Below are positions 53,825 through 63,131 of a stretch of DNA of 64,000 nt, in pieces. The translations under genes were made by a program, and so were the position numbers. Origin of the DNA: CAWGJF01 sp963715745 (lineage in GTDB: Bacteria > Bacteroidota > Ignavibacteria > Ignavibacteriales > Ignavibacteriaceae); NCBI GenBank assembly GCA_963715745.1, contig OY970271.1, positions 2,232,001 to 2,296,000 of the forward strand. The letters run 5' to 3'. A model generated the notes under the pieces. That model was not told where the DNA came from, ran no database searches, and was given only the letters and a program-made list of their open reading frames with translations. Numbering within the stretch: position 1 is the first letter of the stretch; every line of letters starts with the position of its first letter.

Positions 53825-54748
53825 AAAAATAACTTAAACGTAATTGTTATCGTTGGACCAACCTGTTCGGGGAAAACTAACCTTGCAATTGAAGTTGCTT
53901 CTAAATTAAAATCTGAAATCATTTCCTCTGATAGCCGTCAGTTCTATAAATATTTAAATATAGGGACAGCTAAACCTACTATTGAACAAAGAAGGAAAGT
54001 TAAACACCACCTAATTGATTTCTTAAATCCTGATGATGATTATGATGTCAGCAAATTTTCAATTGACACAAATAAGATTATCGGTTCTCTGCATAAAGAA
54101 AATAAAATCCCAATAATCGTAGGAGGCTCCGGTTTATATATTAAAGTATTGATTGATGGTATCTCAGAAACGGCGGATAAAGATGATAAGATTAGAAAGG
54201 AATTATTGGATAAAAGAAAACAATTCGGGAATGAAAATCTGTATTCTGAACTTAAAAGAGTTGACAAAAAAAGTGCGGATTCGATGTTGCCACAAAACTG
54301 GAAGAGAGTTATTCGTGCTCTTGAAGTTTTTTATTTAACTGGAAAACCAATTTGGCAGCACCACATAGAAAGTAAAAAACAAAATGAATTTGAATTTGTT
54401 CAATTTGGTCTTTTGTGGAACCGGAATCAGCTTTATAATAATATTGAAACCCGGGTTGATAAAATGATTACAGCCGGATTAGTGGGAGAAGTCAAATCAA
54501 TTCTGGAAAATGGATATAAAAGTGATTTAAATTCTTTGAATACCGTTGGCTATAAAGAAATTATTTCTTATCTAAATAATAATATTAGTCTGGATCGAGC
54601 AATTGAATTGATTAAGCGGAATACAAGAAGATATGCAAAGCGTCAAATAACCTGGTTTAGTAAAGATAAAAGAATTAACTGGATAAATATTAAAAATGAT
54701 ACAGACTTTAAAAAGCTAGCTCATAATATATCAATTAAATTTAATTGA
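53822..54748 (+). CDS. miaA: tRNA dimethylallyltransferase MiaA
   Basis: About 308 residues. P-loop GPTCSGKTNLA, substrate segment DSRQFYKYLNIGTAKP and GGSGLYIKVLIDG are family marks. It attaches a dimethylallyl group to A37 of tRNAs reading UNN codons. I chose ATG 53822; the frame also contains ATG 53810, which adds four unlikely residues (MYDC) from the repeat. The start codon lies inside a hairpin arm. Confidence 0.94.
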   Translation: MKNNLNVIVIVGPTCSGKTNLAIEVASKLKSEIISSDSRQFYKYLNIGTAKPTIEQRRKVKHHLIDFLNPDDDYDVSKFSIDTNKIIGSLHKENKIPIIVGGSGLYIKVLIDGISETADKDDKIRKELLDKRKQFGNENLYSELKRVDKKSADSMLPQNWKRVIRALEVFYLTGKPIWQHHIESKKQNEFEFVQFGLLWNRNQLYNNIETRVDKMITAGLVGEVKSILENGYKSDLNSLNTVGYKEIISYLNNNISLDRAIELIKRNTRRYAKRQITWFSKDKRINWINIKNDTDFKKLAHNISIKFN

Positions 54749-54806
54749 GAATTTACTCCATCTCTGATATATTGATATATAAATTAAAATTAATATTAGG
54801 GAAGTT

Positions 54807-56174
54807 TTGAAAAATAAAATCAGAATAGCCTCCGGGCAGGGATTCTGGGGTGATTTAATTGATGCTCCATATCATCAGGTTACAAAGGGACCAATAGACT
54901 ACCTTGTTATGGATTATCTGGCAGAAGTAACAATGTCAATTCTTCAGAAACAGAAAAGTAAGAATCCACAACTTGGTTATGCTCGTGATATTCCTGAATT
55001 GATGGAAAGAATCTTACCTATTTGCAAAGAAAAGGGAATAAAAGTAATTACAAATGGTGGTGGTGTAAATCCCATTGCATGTGCTCAAGCTGTTCTTGAA
55101 GTTGCAAAGAAGCAGAATATTAAAAACTTAAAAATTGCTGTAATTCTTGGAGATGATATAAAAGATAAAATTGATGAAATAATTAATGCCGGATGTGAAT
55201 TAAACAATATGGAAACAGGTGAATCGATAGTTGGATATAAAGATAAACTTCTTAGTGCAAATGTTTATTTTGGTGCTTTTCCGATTGTCGAATCTCTACA
55301 AAAAGGTGCTGATATAGTTATCACTGGTAGAACTACGGATACAGGGTTAACTCTTGCGCCAATGATATATGAATTCGGATGGAAAAAAGATAATTATGAT
55401 TTAATGGCGGCAGGTACTGTCGCAGGACATATCCTTGAGTGTGGGGCACAATCTACTGGAGGAAATTTTCTTGGCAATTGGCAATCAGTTCCTAATTTTG
55501 CTGAGATTGGATTTCCAATTGCTGAAACATTTCCAAATGGTGATGTTTTTATAACAAAACATGAAGGAACAGGTGGTATAGTAACATTTGACTCAGTTGC
55601 TGAACAGCTTCTTTATGAAATCGGTGATCCAAAAGAATATATAACACCCGATTGTATCGCAGATTTTACAAGTATTAAACTTGAAGATATAGGAGACAAC
55701 AAAGTTAAAGTTTATAATGTAATTGGAAAAAAAGAGACTGATTTTTATAAAGTTTCCTGCGCTTATAATTACGGATATATTGCTTCAGGTAGTTTAACAT
55801 ATTCCTGGCCACAAGCTCTTACAAAAGCAAGAGTTGCCGCGGATATTCTAAAAAAAAGGTTAGACATCTTAGATCTTGATTTTGAAGAAATAAGAACTGA
55901 GTATGTTGGATACAATGCAACACACGAATCACTTGCTCCGGAAATAGATGAAGATAAAATTAATGAAATAACACTTCGATTCTCAGTCCGTTCAAAAGAT
56001 AAAAAATCAGTGGAACGGTTTGGTCGTGAAATTGCTCCTTTAATTTTAACAGGACCCCCAAGTGTTACTGGATTTGCTGGTGGAAGACCAAAACCAAGTG
56101 AAGTTGTAGCATATTGGCCTGCTTTGATTCCTAAAAAGCTGGTTATTCCAATTGTAAAAATTCTGGAGAACTAA
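54807..56174 (+). CDS. AtuA-like (DUF1446) acyl-CoA hydratase-family protein
   Basis: 455 residues of the DUF1446/AtuA family. Marks are IRIASGQGFWGDLIDAP, NGGGVNPIACA, ITGRTTDTGLTLAP, ECGAQSTGGNFLG and KHEGTGGIVTFDSV. AtuA takes part in acyclic terpene (citronellol/geraniol) degradation in Pseudomonas; family members elsewhere have no proven substrate, and no other atu genes are present here. Start is TTG after a TAGGGA site. The next gene starts on the last base of this one. Confidence 0.85.
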   Translation: MKNKIRIASGQGFWGDLIDAPYHQVTKGPIDYLVMDYLAEVTMSILQKQKSKNPQLGYARDIPELMERILPICKEKGIKVITNGGGVNPIACAQAVLEVAKKQNIKNLKIAVILGDDIKDKIDEIINAGCELNNMETGESIVGYKDKLLSANVYFGAFPIVESLQKGADIVITGRTTDTGLTLAPMIYEFGWKKDNYDLMAAGTVAGHILECGAQSTGGNFLGNWQSVPNFAEIGFPIAETFPNGDVFITKHEGTGGIVTFDSVAEQLLYEIGDPKEYITPDCIADFTSIKLEDIGDNKVKVYNVIGKKETDFYKVSCAYNYGYIASGSLTYSWPQALTKARVAADILKKRLDILDLDFEEIRTEYVGYNATHESLAPEIDEDKINEITLRFSVRSKDKKSVERFGREIAPLILTGPPSVTGFAGGRPKPSEVVAYWPALIPKKLVIPIVKILEN

Positions 56175-56488
56175 TGAAAAGAATCAGATTAATTGACATA
56201 GCACATGGCCGTAGTGGCGATAAAGGAAATGCAGCAAATATCGGAATAATAGCTTATGATGAAGAAGGATATAAAATAATTGAGAGGCATTTAACTGCAG
56301 ATAAGGTTAAAAATCATTTTGCAGGAATTTGTTTTGGTGAAGTAGAACGATTTGAATTACCAAACCTGAGGGCTTTAAATTTTATTTTACACGATACTTT
56401 AGGTGGAGGAGGTACAATTTCATTAAAGCTTGATGCACAGGGTAAAACACTTGCTGCAGCATTATTAAGAATGGAATTGGAAGTTTGA
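56174..56488 (+). CDS. AtuA-associated small protein
   Basis: 104 residues beginning IRLIDIAHGRSGDKGNAANI, which is the C-terminal partner domain found fused to or next to AtuA/DUF1446 proteins. Its start overlaps the AtuA-like gene by one base, so the two are likely subunits of one enzyme. No membrane segment. It is followed 40 bp later by prfB. Confidence 0.82.
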   Translation: MKRIRLIDIAHGRSGDKGNAANIGIIAYDEEGYKIIERHLTADKVKNHFAGICFGEVERFELPNLRALNFILHDTLGGGGTISLKLDAQGKTLAAALLRMELEV

Positions 56489-56528
56489 CAACAACTTTTA
56501 ATTTGCTTTTAAATATATACGAGGAATT

Positions 56529-57630
56529 ATGTACGAAGAAGAATTAAAAGAATTGAAATCTTACCGGACAAAAATTGATAACCTACGGGGGTATCTTTGA
56601 TGTTGATAAAAAACTATCAAAGATTTACGAACTGCAAAAAAAATCTGAGGAACCTTCCTTCTGGAATGATCAGGTAAAAGCACAGAAAACTCTTCAGGAA
56701 ATTAAATCTCTCCAAATTTGGGTGGATTTATGGAAAGATGTTGACAAAAAAGCAGCTGATGTAAAAGATATTATTGAACTCGCCTCGCTTGAAGGAGATG
56801 AATCCTTTTATGATGACATCACGAAAGAACTTGATGATCTGAATAAAGCTGTTGAAGAAGCTGAATTTAAAAATATGCTAAGCGGAAAAGATGATGATAA
56901 AAATTGTTTGCTGACAATTCATTCTGGCGCAGGCGGAACTGAAGCTCAGGATTGGGCTGATATGCTGTTAAGAATGTACTTACGCTGGGGTGAACAAAAT
57001 AATTATAAAATGACAGTTCTGGATTTACTGGAAGGTGACGGTGCTGGAATTAAAAGTGCAACGGTTGAAGTGATCGGTGAGTTTGCCTATGGATATCTGA
57101 AAGCTGAAAATGGTGTTCATCGTCTTGTTAGAATTTCTCCTTTCGATTCAAATAAAAGAAGACACACATCGTTCGCTTCAGTATTTGTAATTCCTGAAAT
57201 TGATGATACAATTGAAATTGAGATTAATCCAGCAGACTTAAGAATTGATACTTATCGTTCCGGTGGTAAAGGCGGACAAAATGTAAACAAAGTTGAAACC
57301 GCAGTTAGAATTACACACGAGCCTACAGGCGTTGTAGCTGCATGTCAAAGTGAACGATCACAACTTCAAAACAGAAATAATGCAATGAAAATGTTAAAGG
57401 CAAAACTTTATCAACTTGAACTTGAAAAACAGACAGCAGAGCAGGATGAAATAGAAAAAAACAAGATGAAAATAGAGTGGGGAAGTCAAATCAGGTCTTA
57501 TGTGTTTCATCCTTACAATATGGTTAAAGATCATCGAACAAACGAAGAAACTTCAAATGTTCAGGCGGTGATGGATGGAGATTTGAATCAGTTTATAAAA
57601 GCATTTTTATTGAAGTTTAGTCAGAATTAG
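56529..57630 (+). CDS. prfB: Peptide chain release factor 2 (programmed +1 frameshift)
   Basis: The zero frame starts at ATG 56529 and reads 23 codons to TGA at 56598-56600, within GGGGGT-ATCTTTGA. The reading then shifts by +1 (CTT T GAT GTT) and continues to 57630. This is the classic autoregulatory site of RF2: a poly-G Shine-Dalgarno-like sequence, a slippery CTT and an in-frame UGA. The downstream frame shows the SPF tripeptide (ISPFDSNKRRH) that reads UGA/UAA and the GGQ motif (RSGGKGGQNVNK) that triggers hydrolysis. A simple frame reading from 56575 would miss the true start. Confidence 0.96.
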
Positions 57631-57631
57631 T

Positions 57632-57997
57632 GTGAGAGAATTATCTGATAAAAAGAAGAAGCAGAAACAAAAGAAAGACTTCTTCAATAAGGTTTATGAC
57701 ATTGCAAAAAAAATTCCTTATGGAAAAGTTACTACTTACGGACACATTGCCGAATCCATCGGATTAAAATCTTCTGCAAGAACAGTTGGCTGGGCAATGA
57801 ATGGATGTGGTAGAGATATTCCTGCTCACAGAGTTGTAAATAGAGTGGGAGCTTTAACCGGAAAGTTTCATTTTGGAGATCCTAACTTAATGGAGGATTT
57901 GCTTCGCTCTGAAGGGATTGAATTCGACAACAAGGGACGTGTAAAATTAGATAAACATCTATGGATTCCACGTAAAAGAAATAAAAGAAACCGCTAA
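57632..57997 (+). CDS. Alkyltransferase-like protein (ATL), Cys to Ala
   Basis: 121 residues with a basic N-terminus (KKKKQKQKKD) and the MGMT C-terminal domain: YGKVTTYGHIA, SARTVGWAMNGC and RDIPAHRVV. In O6-alkylguanine-DNA methyltransferases the last motif is PCHRV with the acceptor Cys; here it is Ala65. Such proteins bind O6-alkylguanine without transferring the alkyl group and hand it to nucleotide excision repair. GTG start 1 bp after prfB. It ends within 4 bp of the LiaF-like gene on the other strand. Confidence 0.9.
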   Translation: MRELSDKKKKQKQKKDFFNKVYDIAKKIPYGKVTTYGHIAESIGLKSSARTVGWAMNGCGRDIPAHRVVNRVGALTGKFHFGDPNLMEDLLRSEGIEFDNKGRVKLDKHLWIPRKRNKRNR

Positions 57998-58907
57998 TAT
58001 CTTTTAACACTAATCGAAGAAACACCACACTCAATATCAATAAATATTTTTTGTTTGCTTTCATCATAGTTTGAACTTCTGTAATGACCAGTTCTGGTCT
58101 CATTAAAACCCGGAAAATGTTTTGAAGATAAAGCTGCATCAGTTACAATTTCACAACCTGCATTTTCCGGTATATTTATGTTTATGTCTGAAGCTCCGGC
58201 ATCAATGCTTATATTAGAAGTATCACGAAGGGAACCAACAGTTAATACTAGTGAGGCAGCACCCATATCAACTGTTATATCTTTTACTTTGAATTTTTTA
58301 AGATCAAGATCGATTGAAGCTGCTCCAACATCAAATTTTAAATCCCAAACAGGATTTGAATTTAAATTAAAATTGACTCTGTTTTTATAATTTTTTCCAA
58401 AAACTATTTTTGTGTCTCTCATGCTAAAAATTAATCTTAGATGAGGTTTCATCATCGTACCTTGTTAATCTGTAATTGTCTTTTGCTCCTTCAGTTCTGA
58501 AATAAATAAGATTATCTGTCGTATCTTGTAAAATAAATTTGCCTGCACCACCGTCAAAATTCAGAGTTGCAAATTTTATTGAATCGCTGAAAGATTCACT
58601 ATAGTCATTTACAGAAAATCCTTGTTTATCACCCAGTGAAATTTCAAAATCATTATCAGCTATGTAAAAAGCAGTTTTAAAAGTTCCGAATATTGCAAGC
58701 GCAAGAATAAGAGTCTGCAATACCCGCCACAAAACTCTTACCGGCTTTATGTTTCAGAATTATTGAAACACCAAGCAGGATAATTACAAGTGGCCATAGT
58801 TTCCAGATAAGGCTCCAGTCCATAAGAATTGAAGTGAAGTTATTTATGAGCACTAACAAACCAAAGGAAATAAATAAAGTGCCCCAGAATACATGTGATG
58901 TTTTCAT
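57994..58907 (-). pseudogene. LiaF-like membrane protein with two frameshifts
   Basis: Three overlapping minus-strand frames together make one protein. Frame 1 (58907 down to about 58700) has two membrane helices of the LiaI-LiaF-like type (VFWGTLFISFGLLVLINN; KLWPLVIILLGVSIIL). Frame 2 (to about 58424) continues LILALAIFGTFKTAF and a periplasmic stretch ending DETSSKINF. Frame 3 (to 57994) continues SMRDTKIVFGKNYKN and the beta-helix-like C-terminal domain (NPVWDLKFDVGAASIDLDL). Each join needs a +1 shift, as if one extra base were present: near 58700-58715 (GACTCTT) and near 58424-58435 (TTTTT). It is either a pseudogene or carries sequence errors. A PspC gene lies just upstream. Confidence 0.78.
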
Positions 58908-58927
58908 ATTATTTCTTTCAGTTGTTA

Positions 58928-59377
58928 TTAATTTTTTGCTTTAAGGATTAAACCAATTCCAAGGCCTATTAAAATAATTGGCCAGTAATCTCCAAAATCA
59001 AATCTTGGTAGAAAATTATCCAGAAGGAAAAGACCACCTAACAATATCAAAACTATTCCAATCCAGGTTGATCCAGTATCACTTTTCTGATTATTCATCG
59101 AAACTGTACCATCAGCATTTCCTGAAAAAGAATTTTGTGTTTCACCAGTTTCCTTTTGCGTATTCATCTCAGAGTTCATATTTGGAATCTGATATGGTTT
59201 TTGCGGAATGACAATCCAGAGAATAATGTACGCTATTATTCCTCCACCGTGGAAAAGAGTTGCAACAACAAAAAGAACTCTGACTAATGTTGTATCAATA
59301 TTAAAATAGTCAGCCAGACCTCCAGCAACTCCTCCAATCATTTTATCAGATGTTGATCGATATAGTTTCTTTTCCAT
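58928..59377 (-). CDS. PspC-domain membrane protein
   Basis: 149 residues. The PspC domain occupies about 1-60 (LYRSTSDKMIGGVAGGLADYF ... ILWIVIPQ), followed by a low-complexity linker of about 45 residues and two more membrane helices of the LiaI-LiaF-like type at the end (WIGIVLILLGGLFLLDNF; YWPIILIGLGIGLILKAK). PspC proteins sense or relay envelope stress at the inner membrane. It leads the pair with the LiaF-like gene 20 bp downstream. Confidence 0.85.
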   Translation of the reverse strand: MEKKLYRSTSDKMIGGVAGGLADYFNIDTTLVRVLFVVATLFHGGGIIAYIILWIVIPQKPYQIPNMNSEMNTQKETGETQNSFSGNADGTVSMNNQKSDTGSTWIGIVLILLGGLFLLDNFLPRFDFGDYWPIILIGLGIGLILKAKN

Positions 59378-59593
59378 TTTATCCTCAACGATTTTTTATT
59401 TCCTGGTTCAAAAAAACAAAATAAAACGGAGTATTGCACGCATTTTAGTATAGAGTGTAATAAATAATCGGTGATTTACTGCAAATTACCGGTGAGTGGT
59501 ACTTATTTTTTTACAATATAGATTAAATGAAAAAGTTTAATTTTGGTGAATTATTAAGTAGTGTTATATTTCATCGTTAAAAAAATGGAATAA

Positions 59594-61231
59594 ATGAAGA
59601 TATTTCTTTGCCAGATTAATTCTATTATAGGCAACCTGGAATATAATAAGCAAAAAATTTTAAAAGGATACAAAGAAGGAATTAAAGCAGGAGCTGATCT
59701 TGTTGTCTTTCCTGAATTATCTTTAGTTGGATACCCGCCTCTTGACCTCGTTGAAAAAGCTGAATTTAGAAACGCAGTTAAAAAAGAGATAGAAATTATT
59801 GCTTCAAAAACTAAAGACACAGCTTTAATATTTGGAGCAATAACTGAAGATGATGATCTCATCGGTACAAATATTCATAACTCAGCAGTTCTGTGTTTTG
59901 ATGGAAAAGTTCAATTTGTTCAACCAAAAACATTAATTCCTAATTACGATGTATTTGATGAGATGCGTTACTTTGAACCGGCTAAAGAAGTAAATGTTTT
60001 TAAGTTCAAAGGAGAGACACTCGGAATCTCTGTCTGTGAGGATATCTGGAATGATGAAGATTATTGGTACAGAAGAAGATATTCAGATGATCCTGAACAA
60101 AAGTTAATTGATAAAAAAGCAACAGTACTAATTAATATTTCAGCAAGTCCTTATGCTTATGGAAAAAGGAATCAGAGAGTTTCAATGCTGGCTACTCTCT
60201 GCAGAAAAGATAAGCTTCCGCTTGCATACGTATGTACAGTTGGTGTACAAACAGACCTGATTTTTGATGGTGCAAGTTTGTGTCTGAACTCAGATGGTAA
60301 ACTGGCAAAAATGGGAAAAGAATTTCAGGAGGATTATTTCATTTTTGATACTAAAAAGAATGAGACTTTTAATGGAATTGTTGAAGCAAGTTTCGAGTTG
60401 GAAGTTCTGGATGCGTTAATTTATGGTGTGAAAGAATATTGTGAGAAATTGAATTTCAAAAAATTATTAGTTGGTTTAAGCGGTGGAATGGATTCTGCAC
60501 TTGTTGCGTACATAGCTACTAAAGCAATGGGTGCAAAAAATGTTCATGTAATTCTTATGCCCTCAAAATATTCAAGTAAAGGAAGTATTACAGATTCTGA
60601 GAAACTGATTAGAAATCTGGGCATCTCATCAGATAATGTTTCGGTGCAACCGGTTGTGGATGAGTTGATTAAAACTCTGGTTCCGAATTTTAATAATGAG
60701 CTAAAAGGAATTACTGAAGAAAATCTTCAGGCAAGAGTGAGAGGATTATACCTGATGGCTTTTTCCAACAACGATAATTACTTACTTTTAGCTACCGGAA
60801 ATAAGTCTGAAATGGCTGTTGGTTATTGTACTTTATATGGTGATATGTGTGGTGCTCTGGCTGTAATTGCAGATGTTTATAAATCTGATATTTATAGAAT
60901 TGCAAAATTCATTAATAGAGAAAAAGAAATAATTCCAAATGAAATTATAACCAAACCTCCATCTGCAGAATTGAAGCACAATCAAAAGGATCAGGATAAC
61001 CTGCCGGAATATGAACTTCTTGATAATATATTAAAAATGTATCTTGAGGAGAATAAGGAAATTGAAGAAATAAATTCTGTAATCAAAAATGAAGAAGTTG
61101 TTAAAAAAGTTCTTCGTCTTGTTGACATTAATGAATTTAAAAGAAAACAAGCTGCACCTGCACTAAGAGTTTCAAACAAGGCATTTGGATATGGAAGAAG
61201 GTATCCTATAGTTCAGGGTTGGAGAAAATAA
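59594..61231 (+). CDS. nadE: NAD+ synthase, glutamine-hydrolysing
   Basis: 545 residues in two domains. The N-terminal nitrilase-type glutaminase has Glu41 (FPELSLVGYPP), Lys112 (PKTLIPNYDVFDE) and Cys148 (SVCEDIW). The C-terminal NAD synthetase domain has the PP-loop GLSGGMDSALVA and ATGNKSEMAVGYCTLYGD. It converts deamido-NAD to NAD using glutamine ammonia. The gene stands after a 216-bp divergent gap. Confidence 0.97.
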   Translation: MKIFLCQINSIIGNLEYNKQKILKGYKEGIKAGADLVVFPELSLVGYPPLDLVEKAEFRNAVKKEIEIIASKTKDTALIFGAITEDDDLIGTNIHNSAVLCFDGKVQFVQPKTLIPNYDVFDEMRYFEPAKEVNVFKFKGETLGISVCEDIWNDEDYWYRRRYSDDPEQKLIDKKATVLINISASPYAYGKRNQRVSMLATLCRKDKLPLAYVCTVGVQTDLIFDGASLCLNSDGKLAKMGKEFQEDYFIFDTKKNETFNGIVEASFELEVLDALIYGVKEYCEKLNFKKLLVGLSGGMDSALVAYIATKAMGAKNVHVILMPSKYSSKGSITDSEKLIRNLGISSDNVSVQPVVDELIKTLVPNFNNELKGITEENLQARVRGLYLMAFSNNDNYLLLATGNKSEMAVGYCTLYGDMCGALAVIADVYKSDIYRIAKFINREKEIIPNEIITKPPSAELKHNQKDQDNLPEYELLDNILKMYLEENKEIEEINSVIKNEEVVKKVLRLVDINEFKRKQAAPALRVSNKAFGYGRRYPIVQGWRK

Positions 61232-61271
61232 ATTTTAAAAATATTGTTTAATTAATTAATTGTTCACTGAA

Positions 61272-63038
61272 ATGAAATCATTTAACATTCTTTTTGCACT
61301 TATTATAATTTATTGCTTTACTGTTTTTGCTCAGCCTGGTAATCAGCAGGAACTGGTAAAAATTAAAACATATTCTTCATTTGATAAAGTTTATATTGGA
61401 AAGGAATTTAAAATTGCCTTAGAAGTTGATATAGCTGAAAACTGGCATATTAATTCAAATAACCCATATGAAGATTACCTGATCCCAACTGAATTGATCA
61501 TTCCCGAAAACAAAAATTTTACAATTGCAAAAGTAGCGTATCCGGAACCTCATGATTTTAAATTTGGTTTTTCCGATTCTCCACTTTCTGTACACGAAGG
61601 TAAAATATTTATTGGTGGATTAATTAAAGTTTCTGATAATACAACTCCCGGAACTTATCCTCTGGTTGTCGAATTAGGATACCAGGCTTGCAATAATATG
61701 AGTTGTATAGCTCCAACTGTTATAGTTGATACTATCCAAATTATTGTTGCTGATCGGAAGGATGTTGTTAATCAGATTAATGAAGATATATTTAAAAATA
61801 TTAACCTGAGTATAACAACTCCTGTTTCAACAGAAAATAATTCGGGAAATGATAATTCCATTTCAAATGTTTTGGAAAGCAATGGTGTGATCATTGGACT
61901 ATTATTCGTCTTTATTGGAGGACTGGCACTTAATCTCACTCCGTGTGTTTATCCACTAATACCAATTACTATTGGCTACTTTGGCGGACAAAGTGAAGGC
62001 AGCACTGGCAGACTTTTTATGATGGGTTTGCTTTTTATGATTGGTCTGGCTGTTACTTACTCTGCTATTGGTGTTGTAACAGCTTTAAGTGGTGCAGTGT
62101 TTGGGGCTTTGCTTCAGAATCCAATTGTTATTTTAGTTGTTGTGGCAATTCTTATTGCACTTTCATTAAGTATGTTCGGTGTATATGAATTTAAATTACC
62201 GGATAAATTAGTAAATAAAGCAGGCGGTGCAAAAGCAGGAATGTATGGCGCTTTTTTTATGGGTTTAACAATGGGAATAGTTGCGGCACCTTGTATCGGT
62301 CCTTTTGTACTTGGTCTCGTAACTTATGTTGCAACCAAACAAGATCCATATTTTGGTTTCCTGATGTTTTTTGTTTTAGCACTCGGTTTGGGTTTACCTT
62401 ATTTATTCCTTGCAATGTTTTCGGGAAAGATTAAAAGTCTTCCAAGAGCAGGCGAGTGGATGGAAGCTGTTAAACATATCTTTGGAATAATACTTATTGG
62501 AATGGCATTGTACTTCCTACTTCCTCTGTTGCCAAAATCATTTTCGGGATATATTCTTCCCATTTTTATGATTGGCTCTGCAATCTATCTTATCTTTTTT
62601 GAGAAATATGCAAATAAAGTAACAGGTTTCAGGATTTTTAAATATGTCTTTTCAGGCGTGATAATTGCAGTTGCAGTTTATTCACTTATTCCATCGAAAT
62701 CGGAATCGATTAGTTGGACACAATATTCAGAAGCTGGAATGAGTCAAATAGACGGTAAAGGTGCAATAATAGATTTTTATGCTGATTGGTGTATTCCTTG
62801 TAAAGAACTGGATGCTGCAACTTTCTCAGATGCAAAAGTGATAGCAGAAGCAAGCAACTATGAAACTTATAAAGCAGATATGACAAAAAGTCTATCAAAA
62901 GAAGTTGAAGCATTAAGAGAAAAATATTCAATTGTTGGTGTTCCAACTGTACTGATTCTTGATGCAAATGGAAAGGAAAAGAATCGCATAACCGGGTTTG
63001 TAAATGCAGATGAGTTTCTGAAAATATTGGCTGAGTAA
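61272..63038 (+). CDS. dsbD: Thiol:disulfide interchange protein DsbD
   Basis: About 588 residues in three parts. A signal peptide (ending CFTVFAQ) precedes an N-terminal periplasmic domain with a Cys pair (YQACNNMSCIAP). A membrane domain of about eight helices follows, with the redox Cys in NLTPCVYPLIPITIGYFGG and AAPCIGPFVLG. The C-terminal thioredoxin-like domain has the CIPC site (YADWCIPCKELD). It carries reducing power from the cytosol to the periplasm for cytochrome maturation and disulfide isomerases. I chose ATG 61272; TTG 61260 would add four residues. Confidence 0.95.
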   Translation: MKSFNILFALIIIYCFTVFAQPGNQQELVKIKTYSSFDKVYIGKEFKIALEVDIAENWHINSNNPYEDYLIPTELIIPENKNFTIAKVAYPEPHDFKFGFSDSPLSVHEGKIFIGGLIKVSDNTTPGTYPLVVELGYQACNNMSCIAPTVIVDTIQIIVADRKDVVNQINEDIFKNINLSITTPVSTENNSGNDNSISNVLESNGVIIGLLFVFIGGLALNLTPCVYPLIPITIGYFGGQSEGSTGRLFMMGLLFMIGLAVTYSAIGVVTALSGAVFGALLQNPIVILVVVAILIALSLSMFGVYEFKLPDKLVNKAGGAKAGMYGAFFMGLTMGIVAAPCIGPFVLGLVTYVATKQDPYFGFLMFFVLALGLGLPYLFLAMFSGKIKSLPRAGEWMEAVKHIFGIILIGMALYFLLPLLPKSFSGYILPIFMIGSAIYLIFFEKYANKVTGFRIFKYVFSGVIIAVAVYSLIPSKSESISWTQYSEAGMSQIDGKGAIIDFYADWCIPCKELDAATFSDAKVIAEASNYETYKADMTKSLSKEVEALREKYSIVGVPTVLILDANGKEKNRITGFVNADEFLKILAE

Positions 63039-63131
63039 TTTACGAATGCTAATTATTGGCATTGATAAAAGAATATACACTTAGTAATTTTATAGTCGTT
63101 AAAATAAAAAATAAATGAAGAAAGCATTGAA

